Shown here: in pieces, positions 1 through 12,059 of the stretch | How the letters are laid out: each line of letters begins with the position of its first letter | Position numbering within the stretch: position 1 is the first letter of the stretch | Source of the DNA: Arachis hypogaea | Taxonomy: Eukaryota > Streptophyta > Magnoliopsida > Fabales > Fabaceae | Length of the DNA: 64,000 bases | Direction of reading: 5' to 3' | NCBI RefSeq assembly: GCF_003086295.3 | Contig: NC_092051.1 | Coordinates: forward strand, 11,152,810 to 11,216,809 | Program-made: the position numbers and the translations under genes | The notes under the pieces: generated by a model | Database searches by the model: none | The model's input: only the letters and a program-made list of their open reading frames with translations | Told to the model about the DNA's origin: nothing

Positions 1-1290
1 AATAAAGTTTAATTTTACTTTCAACTCGTTATGTGCTTTAAAATTGTTCTAAGGGCTGTACTCAATACATATCCATACCATACATAGAATACATAGATCT
101 TATTGTAACATATATTAAAATGAAAAAAAAAAAAAAAAAAAAGAAAGAGGAGCCCCACAAACATGGTTTTTACTCTGCATAAGAGTATCTTTCTTGTTCA
201 GCTGTTCTAAACTCGAAATCATGTAGTCAGTGTTTGTGTTTGATGATTAGATTATGTTTTAGGATTTTGTTAACAAACATCCTTGTTAAAGGATATTTCT
301 ATAAAAATTTTAAAGTTTTTTTTTTCCGTTAAATATGCAACACATATATTGAAAATTTTAAATGTTTAATTTTTCAAAACAAACTTATTATATTAATATT
401 CTTAAACAACTCTTTAAAGACACTTGTTAGCTAATCCTTATGTTGTAATATTATCCCTTATTGAATTATTTTAATATTATTAATAAGAGAGAATTAATAC
501 AACACATCAAAATAGAATTAAAGGTAGAACTAATGTAAAGTATAGAATTAAAGTGTATTTCAATAATTAAAGATAAAATTATACGAATTAAATAAGAAGA
601 ATATTTTAAAATTACTTACAAATATTCAAAAAAAAAACTCTATTCTTATTCTTGTATATAAAGACATCTTAATTTGTTAGAATTACTCATATATATATAA
701 GTAAAAAATTATAATACCTTTACTAATATTTTATGAATTTAATTTTGATACACTATCAGTGTAAAGTAGTTTTACATGTACATCCAATTACATAACGGCA
801 CATGAGCAAAAATAACTACTGTTCACATTAACTGTCTAAATGATCATAAAAAAATGAATATGATTGTAAAACTTACCGCATCAAAATTAAACTCATCTTT
901 ACTAATAATTTATTATAAACGAGTAATCTTTAATTTTATACAATAAACTTAAAAGAATAATAATGTTACTTTTATTTTTTTATAGTGTCATTTTACACAT
1001 AATATTTTTACATTATATATCTATATAAAATTAAAAAACAAAAATGATGTTTTTAAAATAAAAATTACAATATTCATTCCCAAATTAAAATGCAATCTCA
1101 GATTACTTTTCAATTAATACATAGAGGCATAAAATTAACTTTGTAATACAAAAGGCTTAAAAGTATAGTTTGTTTGGAGATAATTCTCAATTTAGTACTT
1201 AAATTTATATACAAGTCTTAATTTAGTCTCAAAAATTTTAATTATCTTTATTTAATTCTTAAAATCAAAATTGCATAATTGTACAGGTTT
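1..1290. other. AT-rich intergenic DNA upstream of LD
   Basis: No open reading frame or RNA gene is recognisable. The stretch is AT-rich with a short poly-A run near 123-141. Nothing else can be supported. Confidence 0.5.
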
Positions 1291-1291
1291 T

Positions 1292-1602
1292 AGTATGTTA
1301 GACTAACATAATAAAATTAAATTATAACTAATATTATTCTAAATTTTATTATTTAACTTGATTTAATTTAATTTATAAAAAGATTTAAATATGTAGTATT
1401 ATTCGATAATTTTTAACATACAAATATTATAGATAAGAATAATGTTATACATTTAGATTTTTTATAAACTAACTCCAATCAGATTAAATAATAAAATTTA
1501 GAATAATATTAATCATAACTGAATTTTATTATATTAAACCAATTTAATTAGATTTAATTAAAAATAACTTAAATATATAATACTGTTTAAAATAATCCCA
1601 AA
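1292..1602. mobile_element. pair of small foldback/MITE-like elements
   Basis: The block at about 1292-1404 is the inverted complement of the block at about 1436-1602. Both carry an AATAAAATTTAGAATAATAT-type core and ends of the form GAATAATGTTAYACAT. A third relative with the same ends lies at 21776-21944, so this is a dispersed family and not a chance hairpin. No coding capacity. Family assignment is unknown. Confidence 0.5.
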
Positions 1603-1839
1603 AACTAATATAAATTATTATGTTTATAAAATTTAAAAATTAAATAGAAATAATTAAAACTTTTGAAATTAAATGGAGAGTGCAAGTTCAGATACGAGTA
1701 TTAATTCGTTTTAACTTTTAATTAATCGACGTCAAAATTAGCTACATGAAATTCAGCAGTATCCGAACATGGCCTAATTCTCTCTCATCGGACGCAGTCC
1801 TCTATCTCACTTTCTCTCTCTAGGATTCGGTTGAAACCC

Positions 1840-1848
1840 AAACCCTAA
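1840..1848 (+). promoter_or_regulatory. telo-box (AAACCCTAA) in LD leader
   Basis: An exact AAACCCTAA motif lies about 104 bases upstream of the LD start codon, in a C/T-rich leader. Telo-boxes are known in promoters and leaders of many plant growth-related genes. That this one works for LD is inference. Confidence 0.4.
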
Positions 1849-1951
1849 CTTCGGCTCCCCAGCGGCAACCACAGGGGAGAAGCTCTGGGATTCAATCTTG
1901 TTGAATGTGTGTAGCTACACATTCACGGCGAAGGAAGCTCAATCTTCGACG

Positions 1952-4900
1952 ATGGACTTCCCGAACGACGATTTCCTTGAGCTGCCGATTGGGAACTCCG
2001 CCGAGTCGTTGCAGAGGTTCTTGGCTTCGCAGAGAGACCTCTTCCACAGCCAGATCGATCAGTTTCAGGAAATCGTCGTCACGCAATGCAAACTCACCGG
2101 CGTCAATCCTCTCTCTCAAGAAATGGTGTGCTTTCTATGCTTCTGTTAACTATTTATCTGTTCCTTTATCGCTTTTCATTAATAATTTTATTGTAATTAT
2201 TTGTGGATAAATTATGGCAGTGCAATGATATTAGCTGTTGATCAGCTAAGAGCTAAAACCTCTTAGTGCATTGTGATCGTGTTTCAATGTTTCTGCCTCT
2301 GAAATTCAATGCTCTTTAGTTAGATATATACTTCAGCTATAAATTTGATCTTGTGCTTTCCTAATATGATATTTTGACCTTTTTTTCTTCGTCGTGTTTT
2401 GTGCAGGCAGCTGGTGCTCTTTCAATAAAGATCGGTAAGTTTCTTGCATTCTCATAGTTGGATTTTAAGTTATATCTTTCCCATGTAGCTTGGTTATTGT
2501 TTCTTTCTCATACATGTTTGAGTTAATTCGAGTTAACCTTCAGCTAATCTTAGTGATTGTTTCAAACCTTTCCCCTGCCTGCTTGTTTCATGTCTAATGT
2601 TTCAAGCTAAATCCATTTTCAGGTAAAAGACCAAGGGATTTATTAAATCCGAAGGCCGTTAATTACATGCAATCTGTTTTTTCTATTAAGGATGCAATTA
2701 GCAAGAAAGAATCTCGAGAGATTAGTGCTTTATTTGGTGTCACAGTAACACAGGTGTTCATAGCACCTCCTGTTTCATATAATTGCTCTTTGTTTCTTTC
2801 TAATTTATTTTTATTTTTTATTACATATTCCATCATTCCTGCTGTGTATTAATTTTTACAAGTTTTTGCACTTTGGTTTTAGGTGCGTGACTTTTTCAAT
2901 GGTCAACGGTCTAGAGTGAGGAGATTTGTTCTGTCGTCAAGGGAGAAAGCATTAAAATCTAATTCTTGTGAAGAACCTCATGATGAGCTAATAAACTCTG
3001 ATCCTATGAGACCAATAAATCCAGCTCCCTTAAATTCTATCATGCCCAGCAATGCTGAAGGCGCATCTTGTTCAACGCAGGATGCAGCTTTGTCTGACCT
3101 AGATGACTTAGATAAGAAATTTGTTGATAATATTTTTAGTCTAATGGAGAAGGAGGAGTCATTTTCTGGGCAGGAGAAACTGATGGAGTGGATATTGACA
3201 ATACAGAACTTTTCAGTGTTGTTGTGGTACATTACTAACTTTTCTAAAATGGTTTAGTAATGTTGGATTTTAATTATTTACATTTTCTTATATAGTGTCT
3301 GACTTTCTGTGCTGTATGCTTTTAGGTTTCTGACCAGAGGAGGTGTGATGATTTTAGCAACTTGGTTGAGTGTAGCAGCTGTTGAAGAGCAAACAAGTGT
3401 CCTCCTTCTTATCTTGAAGGTAAATTTGGATCCTGCGGTTAAGTGTTTGCTTTGTTTCAATTCACACATAACTAAATAATATCACTCTTTGGTTAACTGG
3501 TTTTCAGGTTCTTTGTCATTTGCCTTTACACAAAGCCCTTCCTACACACATATCAGCTATATTGCCGTGTGTTAATAGATTGCGGTTCTACAGGACATCA
3601 GGTGTACTTTTTGCTCTTCCTGTCTGAGTGCCCATCCGGCATTATGATTTTCCCTCAATGCTCTCACCTTTCTGAATGCCTTAGTTTGGCCTTATATTAT
3701 CTGTAGATTGCATCTGAATGTGGTGGTTTGATAGCTTATTATGTAGTAGAACGATTTGGTACTGATAACTGCCTTACATATCTTGTTATAGACCTTCTAA
3801 ATATTTTGCTCTAGTACATATAGTTGTTAATGGTGTTATTGATATTGAAGGCGGGGGATGAGTTGACAATTAAATCTAATTTTTCCCTTAAGGTAGCTCC
3901 CATCTCTTTCTTGACAACCAGTTAATTAAGAGATAAGATATGTTAGGTTTAGTATTTGAGCTACAGAATTCATTTTAAGGTTGATTAATATGAAAGTTAA
4001 TAATATAAATGATCTCACACTTAGTGCCCGTAAATAACTTTAAATATAAATTTTGGAGGACTGCAGCTTTTTGTTTTCTTAGCCAATAGTTGTATTCACT
4101 TGATAAAGTTTGTGAATTATAATCTCACTGATTTGAGGATCAGATATATCAAACAGGGCAAGGGTTTTGTTATCGAAGTGGAGCAAATTATTAGCAAGGG
4201 ACCAAGCAATGAAGAAACCCAATGGCTTTAAACTTTCTAATGATGGTCAAAAAGATAAAATGTTCTCTGAGAGGCAAGATTGCGTATTTTTTTCTTTTTC
4301 CATGCAGAATTTGTTGAACCTCCTTTCTCAACTGTATATTCTCATCCGTGCAGTATTGGTCAAATTATGGGCTCTGAATCATGGGATTCAAATATGAATG
4401 TCCATGTAAGTGTTTTCTCAGAGACGCATTTTGTCTGACTTTGGCTTTTCATTTTTTCTTAATAATTCATTCTTGTTTTCAGGAAGACATTCTTGCTCTC
4501 TCTAATGATCATTCAGATAATTTCAGGTGTGTATAGGTTGTAGCTGCTTGCTTTATTGCATTCAGTTATTTTTATTCCCATGAGTATTTGTGCCAATAAT
4601 CCTGAGTCGAGTGTATGATTCTTTGGCCATATCTGTTTAATTAACATCACTTAGTACTCACCTTTGTTTCCCTATTTGTTCAGGAAACTGGAATCTTCCC
4701 AAGCTGTGAAATTGTTGCCATCCAGCTCAGATGATTCTAATAAGAAGCTTGCTCTTGGTGTATCTTCATCTCGTATCCATGGATCTTTATGTTTTCTTTT
4801 GGGTTGACTTATTCTTGTGACTTCTGTTTTTCCCTTTTGGATTGGGCAGAATGCTGACAGATTTCCATCCATAACCACAAGTGTTTTAGATCACACAAGA

Positions 4901-7900
4901 AATATAAGAATGAGGGGGGGAGGGCTTGAATGATGCCGTGAGTGATGATGGGTGGCTCATAAATTAAATTTGGTTAAACCTTCAGTGTGTGCCTTTTGAT
5001 TTTCTTGAGTATGAATTTGTAACCCTAAAAGATTAGTAACATTAACTATGTCCTCAAATGATAATTTTTGGTCATCAAATGTCATTTTGAACTTGCAAAA
5101 TATAAGTTTTTGACTATTTTTTATGACATAACATTATTATTAGAGGACAAACTGCCATACTTTTCAAAGATAAAATTAATGATTTAAAATCTCCGTATTC
5201 CAATGGAAGTTTAACAAAACTGCCAGTTGGTAATGCTTGTTGTTGGGTCATTCAAAATACAGACTTCTTCACTTTTCATATCCTTAACCCCTAACAGAAT
5301 CAAATGGCCCTAGAGAGCGCAGAAAAGTGCAACTGGTGGAACAGCCAGGCCAAAAATCAGTGACCAGAAGCCCACAGGCGACAAGAGTAGCCCCTATAAA
5401 TCAAGGTCGTCCTATGTCTGCTGATGATATACAGAAAGCGAAAATGCGTGCTTTATTCATGCAGAGTAAGTATGCAAAAAATGGGTCTTCCAAGGAAAAT
5501 AAAAATGTGAAGATCGATGGTTTGCATAAGCATCAGACGAATCAGGCCAGTATTGCAGCTTGCTCTGCTAAAGTTCCTGTTCCACCCAGAATTGAAGATG
5601 ATAAAAGGACCTCATTGCTTCCCTCTAGTAAGGCCACTAATAGGCTGGAAACATCTTATTCTAAACCTAGAATGGATGCAAATGAACCAGTGTGGGAGAA
5701 GTGCAAGCGGGTGCAAATCCCATGGAAGACACCAGCAGGTACATTTGCAACTTTTTTATTGGTTCCCTCAATTATATGCCTATAATATTTGGATAGAAAA
5801 ATTGCTTAAACACTTGGACAGCTTGGGGGAAAAGAAAATATGGAACACAGTGGGAACAGACCACATTTCGGGGTTTCCTAATACTGAGTTTAAAAGAGGT
5901 TTGTCTTAGCTGAATCTCAGCTCATGTTCTTGGAGGGAGATTCAGATGTTTTTTCTAGGCTAACTCTTTACTGAACCTTCCCCTTTTCCTCCGCTTCCAG
6001 CCTTATATAAGTACACCAAGAATTATGGTCTAACCTCATTCTCTGTAACTAATATTGGTGTTTTGGGCAGTTGTATAAAGTATATACTCAAACAATTCTA
6101 CTATGTTTTCAAGAGATTAACAAAGATTGCTTTTACAGATCTGTCTCTTGGATTTGAGGTTCGATTACTAACTCAGATTCTTATGAGGATTTCAGGATCC
6201 TTAATGATTGCCCAAACATCGGCCACTGGTTCAAATTAAACATTTTACCACACCTCTTCTGCACACTTGTGCTAAAGTGGTGACTGTCCTAAATCTGTAA
6301 CGAAGATTGAGCATGATTTCTCGTTTGCTGATAATTGAATATTAAGAGTTATACTAAATTATAAATGCCAAAAAGGCCATCGCAGTGACAAAGGACCAGT
6401 TTAACAAATTTGCAATAGCCTTATGATCATTCTTCCAATACTCTTAACGCAATAACATTAATATCAAAAGTTGAAGTAAAAGAATATCATATGCATAAGA
6501 ATTATATGTGCTCTATTCCTTTGCACCTTTGCCATGGCCACGTGGAAATCAAATTACATTTATATGAATTTGGTTTGGACTGCGATACAGTATTAATGCT
6601 ATTATAACTTTTTTGCTGTATTGGGAAAATCAATGGGGAATTGCCATGCTTCACTTGAATGCTTCACCTGATTCTGATCTCTGTTGTATAGTAGTGACAG
6701 AAATAGTTGGATGTTCCTCAGCCGAACAAAAGATTTCTACAATTCTGAATTTCACAAAATATAACTCGGTTTTAACTGTCCAACATCCCTCCCCCTCTCA
6801 AAAAATTCACCATAGACCATAGTTATGCTTGAGAACACCACTTTAAAAAGTTAATTTTATTATTATATCCGCCCTCATGCATTCTATTTATCGATTTGAT
6901 ATTGATGAGTTAAATCAATCTGAAGCATTGGTTGTAGAATCCTTGAGCAAATAATTGGCCCCGTGGTATTTTGCGTCCCACTTGAAAACCTTACATTTTG
7001 GAAGTGGCGATTTTATTCTGTAATTTGTAATCATAATCACATATTTGGGTAGAGCATTGTTATTTATCAATGGTGTCAAGGAGTTTGTGATTTTAATCAT
7101 AGCATCTTCTTTACATATTATTCTACAGAGCAGCCTAGGTTATGGAGTATGAATTGTGCAAGTTGTTACTGATATTTTTGCAAGGTTTTGAACTCTGGGT
7201 ATGTTGTAAAATAAATATTCCCTGCCATAATTAAATGAAACGCAGTGCTAATGTAGTTTGAGACGTGATTGGCATATATGAGCTTATTTTTGTTGGCTGT
7301 AATATTTAAGGACTGTAAAATTTAAATACCAACTGCTTGTCAATCGGATGATGTCTATGATGCACTCTGGTGTATGGCTACACCTTTCGAAATGGCAACT
7401 TAGATAATAGTAGTGTATTTATAACCTAATATCCAATTCTGGATAACACATGAAGGAGTGCGGTGGTTTCATTTGAGTTTCTACTACTAAGTTAATTGTG
7501 AAAGTTCTGAATCTTGCATTTCATGAATGTAATCGTCAAATAAGATGGAAATCAGTTATTGACAATTGAATCTTTACCACCATTTTCTTTACAAGAATGT
7601 AGCCTTTGGTATTGGAATTTTCCTGTCTCTCATTTTTCGTTATTGTATGTAGATGCGGTGCTCATCATTCAATTGCAGCCCCAAAAGTTTAATTGGATGC
7701 TTCTTTAGAATCTACTCTACCATTAAATTTTGTGAAATAATCCTGGAGAAGTGGAATTGTCATAATCATTTTGTTTTTGCTGCCTGTTGTGTGGTTCATG
7801 TTTAACTTGTTTAACTCATTTAACCAATTGCTTTCTTCAACTATTCAGTCACATTTTCCTTGGTTTTCAAATCTTTCCTCTTTTTTTGGTCCGTTTCCCT

Positions 7901-9945
7901 TTTTGCAGAAGTGAAACTCAGAGATACATGGAGTGTTGGTGCTGGTGAAAATAGCAAAGAGGTTGATGTCCAGAAAAACAGAAACCGCAGGGAGAAGGAA
8001 ACTATTTATCAGACTGTCCAAGAGATACCATCTAATCCCAAAGAGCCATGGGACCTCGAGATGGACTATGATGACACTTTGACACTGGAAATTCCCATTG
8101 AACAGCTGCCGGATGTTGATGGTGCAGAACTAGCATTTGCCCCTGATGAGGTTGCAACTCATGCTGTTCAAGGGGTAGCCACACCGTCTTCAACCAGTAA
8201 TGTAGCTGATACTGCTCAACCTGACTTGGAACTGCTAGCAGTGTTACTTAAAAATCCAGACTTAGTATTTGCCTTAACTTCGGGACAAGGTGGTAGCATC
8301 CCAAGTGAGGAAACCGTGAAGGTACTTGACATGATCAAGAGAGGTGATATGAACTTGGGTACACATGATACAAATAATGGAAATGGCATTAGTGCAAAGC
8401 CCACAGAGATGGTGGAAGTTTCACTCCCCTCACCAACTCCTTCAAGTGATCCAAGAACGGTGCGTGACTTTGAGTTCATACTACAACTATTTGTCAAAGA
8501 TGTTATCATGTTTGATATCTTCCATTGCAGTTCCATGCACACTCCACTTAGCCATCCCAGCTCGAAATGGGTTTTTCAATCGTGGCCCAAATTGAAGTTC
8601 CTAATTGAGTTATTTCTATTTCCTAGTTCTTCCCCATTTCCCCGAGGGAGTTATGGTCAAGTTGTTATGTTCCACGGTGTGCTTCGATGAATGTAAAAAG
8701 TGCCATACTAGCAAATAATAAATATAACCAATAGGTTTAGTCTCAGAATTTCGTATTGATAGGGTTCCCGTGGAATAGTTCTGCTTATATTTTTGGCCTT
8801 CGGGCTGTGATGTTCATAGGGAGGTGCTGAAAAAAAAAAAACTTTAACTGACCAAGAATGCATGAACGGCCGTTCACTATTTTATTGCAATTTCAACATG
8901 CAAACAATAGTTAAATCATTAATATAGTCATAAATGTCTAGTAAAATGAAAATTGGTTTTTCTGTATTACTGACGGCTTCCAATTTTAACAACTTTTCAG
9001 AGTGGATGGAGCACAATGCCACCAAAGAATCCTTTTTCACGGCAAAGCTTAGCACCAGCTAGAAGCTATCCTGCAGTGGCAACTACCAACTTAATATCTC
9101 AGGTTCCAGCAATCGGCACTACAGTAATAAGGCAGCAGCCAACAATGGCGCTTCCATCTTCAAATCCCTTCACTAGCACAGTAGTTTCTTCATATTCACT
9201 GCCTCAGGCAACTATTGTACCTGAGACAGAGATGCAACCACCCCTCTCTCTTTCCTCTCTGCATGTACAACAAACACCACTCTCAGATATAGGTTTAACC
9301 ATGAAGAACAAAACAAGTACAAATCCGTCTTCAGTTAACTTACCCGGCGCACATTCACCTTTAGCGATGCGGGTCAACGGCACCAGTAATGTAAAACCAG
9401 TACCTAATATGAGTGTTGAAGACGGTTTGTCTAATTCATTTCCGCAATCCTTCAGGTTGGCCTCAACAACCCCTTCACTTTCAGCCACACAACAACAACA
9501 AAGACATGCACACTTGGCCTCTCAGCAAGCCCATTTCCCTGAGCCTTCATACCGCAACAGTGTACATTCCTATCCACCACCACAAATTGAAAAACCAGGT
9601 CAAGTTTCAGATTCTTGGAGAGTTAGGCAAGATGTGCCATCATCCAGTTACCATTCCAATAGAAATCAAAACTACTATGACAATGCATATGTTGGGGGTT
9701 CCATGCAGGCTGGTCCTTCTTGGGATAGAAACAATCATGCAACAAGGGAACAATATGAAACATGGAGCCCAGATAATAGTCCAACTAGAAATCCTAGGTA
9801 TGTTCCTGGTAGGAGTTACCCAGAGTCCAGAGTGAATCAGCATGGAAGAAACCATAGGCCTGATTGGTCAAGGCAGCGTGGTTCTTCTGGACATTGGGAC
9901 CCTGCTAGGCAGGGAAACAGAAAGTGGCATGACGAGAGACGATGA
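1952..9945 (+). CDS. LD: LUMINIDEPENDENS homeobox protein (flowering-time regulator)
   Basis: Nuclear regulator of the autonomous flowering pathway; in Arabidopsis LD acts to keep FLC low. Exons I infer: 1952-2125, 2407-2434, 2623-2753, 2883-3226, 3326-3419, 3508-3601, 4144-4245, 4308-4405, 4483-4526, 4684-4772, 5298-5738, 7909-8459, 9001-9945. All have GT-AG borders and matching phases, and together give about 1044 residues, close to the family length. Exon 1 starts MDFPNDDF; the region FHSQIDQFQEIVVTQCKLTG is typical of LD N-termini. A homeodomain spans roughly residues 65-125 (helix 3 around VTVTQVRDFFNGQRSRVRR). A TFIIS N-terminal-like helical domain follows at about 210-305 (LMEWILTIQN to WSKLLARDQAMKKP). 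The C-terminal half is Ser/Pro/Gln/Asn-rich and ends in a basic Arg/His tail (KWHDERR). The border between exons 7 and 8 is the weakest point: a 62-base intron is needed to hold frame. Intron 11 is 2.17 kb. Confidence 0.93.
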
Positions 9946-10066
9946 TTACTCTGTTCACAAATGATATAGTTCGAAGGATTTTTACTCTATTTTTTACGTC
10001 ACTCATTAATATTCCCGATGTACAGTAGAATTTGATTGTGTCATCCTGATGAAAAGGATTTTCCTT

Positions 10067-10094
10067 AGAGAGAGAGAGAGAGAGAGAGAGAGAG
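10067..10094. repeat. (AG)n microsatellite in LD 3' region
   Basis: Uninterrupted AG dinucleotides about 120 bases after the LD stop codon, probably in the 3' UTR. Confidence 0.9.
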
Positions 10095-10099
10095 GCTCC

Positions 10100-10724
10100 C
10101 TAAAATCCTAAAACTGGCTTCGGTTGGAAGTGGATGTAGTGTAGGATAAGCGTAATGTTCAAGACTTCAAGTACTCGCGGATGTCAAGATTTTTTTTTCT
10201 ACTTGTATGTCAATTTTTAATGATCTCAATCCGAATTCTGAATTTTCAAAAAAGAAAAAAGGAAAAAAGAAAGAATGGTTGTGTTTTTGGTTTTTCGCTT
10301 CCTCTCCCATGCCTTTTAAGGGCATTTCAGAATTTAGATTACATGTCAAAATAAAATTCCATTAAGAATTTTCTAGTTTTACATAATATGAAGTACGAGA
10401 AATATATCGAGCGGAACAAGGTAATAAAACTCATTTACTCAAACCTTGATTGGGTAAAAGAAAATTAAAAAGAAAAAAAAAATCATTGTGATGTCACTCT
10501 TGGGAGCTCCTGCCTTGGTCTACGAATTACGAAGCGCTTCATTTAAGAAGATCAATAATATTGTGTACTCGTGGCAAGGTGATGCACTGAAGACAAAGTA
10601 CATCTATCAAGTAATAGTTAACAACTTAACATTGATCGAAGAGTTAGTTTTATGGTCAATAACAGCTCAGTAATAGTCTTGTGGCTTCTCTCCATTCATG
10701 TTTTTTCTATAATCAAGTGTTTTT
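10100..10724. other. intergenic DNA downstream of LD
   Basis: No supported gene. A 61-codon open frame at 10488-10673 has no recognisable motif or splice context. Several A/T homopolymers occur. Confidence 0.4.
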
Positions 10725-10917
10725 ATATACAAGGTTTAGCTAACATGGTTCTTAGAAAATAAGTTAAAATTATTATTAGTAAAAAATTTTAAATATTTTG
10801 TTTTAATAGATGCACAACAATTTTATTGGAATCAAGCTTTGCACAATTTTTTTATAATAAATTGATTGGTAATTTTAATATATACCCAAGAACCCATGAT
10901 AACTAAACCTTTATATA
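10725..10917. mobile_element. ~190-bp MITE with imperfect terminal inverted repeats
   Basis: The left end (TATACAAGGTTTAGCTAACA at about 10726-10745) is matched by the inverted right end near 10887-10917 (AAGGTTTAGTTATCATGG on the minus strand). The ends continue as MATGGKTCTTRG. Target duplications are not clear. The second contig at 14285 begins inside this right terminal repeat. Confidence 0.5.
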
Positions 10918-11110
10918 TAAACTGAGCCATATTAATCAGATCCTTTCTTCTTATTAACCCACTTTTTTAAGCAATAGGATCCGATAATCCAATGAGTTTC
11001 CCCCAATAAACCTTGACAATCTTTTTGTCTGAACATCAAGTGATGTATGCGTCTTATATTCATAGTTCTTTTTTTCTCTGTGCACCAGAAGTTAGTTTTG
11101 ATAAATTCAA

Positions 11111-11193
11111 ATGGCTTCCTACCATTCGATTTTGGTATCATTCTAAACATTTCATTCTCATCCAATCATTTCCTTCAGATGTTTGGAAGCCAT
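11111..11193 (-). ncRNA. candidate structured RNA: three-way junction
   Basis: A perfect 9-bp outer stem (ATGGCTTCC 11111-11119 with GGAAGCCAT 11185-11193) encloses two inner stems: TACCA/TGGTA with an 8-base loop, and AAACAT/ATGTTT with a longer loop. Both inner helices abut the outer stem directly, and 7 bases separate them from each other. It lies about 250 bases downstream of the second snoRNA on the same strand. It shows no clear C/D or H/ACA boxes. Not a family I recognise; it could be a chance fold in AT-rich DNA. Confidence 0.3.
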
Positions 11194-11440
11194 ATTGTTT
11201 GTTCTTATAAAACTGTAGCATGGGAGAGAATAGATTCCTGTGAATGACTGACTCCTCAACATTGATTCTTTTAAATTCCGCACTTTGTTTAAATTTAAAA
11301 AAAAAAAAAGACAAAAAGTTAGAGCAAGAAAATCAATTTCCAGTATGAATGACAATGTCAATGCTTCACAAAAGTAAAAAATTAAAAAAAAGCCAAGAAA
11401 TTTTGAAGAAAAAGAAATGGTTTTCTTGAAGTAGGCATAG

Positions 11441-11520
11441 CCATTGATCAGATAATTGTAGTCTGATTGTTTATAGTCCACACTCGTAAATTCGGAAACA
11501 AGATATCATCACATCAATGG
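11441..11520 (-). ncRNA. box C/D snoRNA (second of pair, copy 1)
   Basis: An 80-nt C/D snoRNA on the minus strand. The 5' CCATTGAT pairs with the 3' ATCAATGG to give a perfect terminal stem. Box C GTGATGA (11506-11512) matches consensus and box D CTGA (11448-11451) sits beside the 3' stem. The 12 bases CAGACTACAATT upstream of box D are complementary to AAUUGUAGUCUG, which I recall from the 5' part of plant 25S rRNA. The rule of the fifth base upstream of box D then points to the first U of AAUUG. Family features are established; the rRNA match is from memory. Confidence 0.82.
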
Positions 11521-11633
11521 CTATCTCAATTTCAAAATCTGAACAAGTTAAAAATGAAAAGAAAACCAAAAACTGCTGCAACAATTCAAGAAACAAAAAG
11601 CAGACATAACAACCATAAATCTGAAGTGGTAAA

Positions 11634-11724
11634 AAGGCTCAGAAGGATCCATTGGTAATTTCTAATCACAAGGGACGATTTTCCATTCCCTCATAAAATA
11701 GGTAGTTTTCAACATCATCGCCTT
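11634..11724 (-). ncRNA. box C/D snoRNA (first of pair, copy 1)
   Basis: A 91-nt C/D snoRNA on the minus strand. The ends AAGGC and GCCTT form the terminal stem. A C-box variant (AUGAUGU within CGATGATGTT, 11711-11720) follows the 5' stem, and box D CTGA lies at 11639-11642. The guide CCAATGGATCCT directly upstream of box D is complementary to AGGAUCCAUUGG, a highly conserved segment of eukaryotic 18S rRNA. The predicted 2'-O-methylated base is the A of GGAUCC. This site resembles, from memory, the one served by yeast snR41 and plant snoR41Y-type guides; that name is not certain. Confidence 0.82.
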
Positions 11725-11929
11725 CACGAAAACTTTAAAAAAATATTAAAAAAAAAAAAACGAACGGCACAGAAAAATTGATTGAACAAGAAGAAGCCAT
11801 TTAAAAGTTTGAAGACACAAACTCATTGACGAACACGAGGGAAGTTGCGAGAAGTAGCTAGCACAGTCGAATGAAGAGAATTGGATATTCAATTCTGCCG
11901 TATAAATAGAAGCCATGTAACATTTTAAT

Positions 11930-12042
11930 TAGGGTTAGGGTTTTGTATATAAAGACGGAACTACCCTTCCGCTCTCGTGCAGATGGCCCGTTAAGATACA
12001 GATCTGGGCTTTACTTTCAGAGTTCAGAACATGATTTGGGCC
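11930..12042 (-). promoter_or_regulatory. snoRNA-unit promoter: site II motifs, TATA, telo-box
   Basis: Reading the minus strand, TGGGCY site II elements (complements at 12037-12042 and 12005-12010) come first. A TTTATATA box follows near 11946-11953, then AAACCCTAACCCTAA, with a telo-box at 11935-11943. Site II plus telo-box is the known promoter style of plant snoRNA and ribosomal-protein genes. The first snoRNA begins about 210 bases downstream, so a precursor carrying both snoRNAs is likely. Confidence 0.65.
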
Positions 12043-12059
12043 TAGCTTCAGCAACTTCA

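Noticed and set aside
7860..7908. start of a 276-codon frame at 7860 as a separate gene
   Set aside because: Only 7909-8459 is exon; the first codons are intron and polypyrimidine tract before the LD acceptor.
10488..10673. 61-codon open frame
   Set aside because: No homology recognised, no promoter or splice signals, chance length in AT-rich DNA.
10932..11165. 77-codon open frame MDENEMFRMIP... (also at 14323-14556)
   Set aside because: It overlaps the three-way-junction fold, shows no known domain, has no splice context and lies in the snoRNA transcript. It is identical in both copies only because the segment is duplicated.
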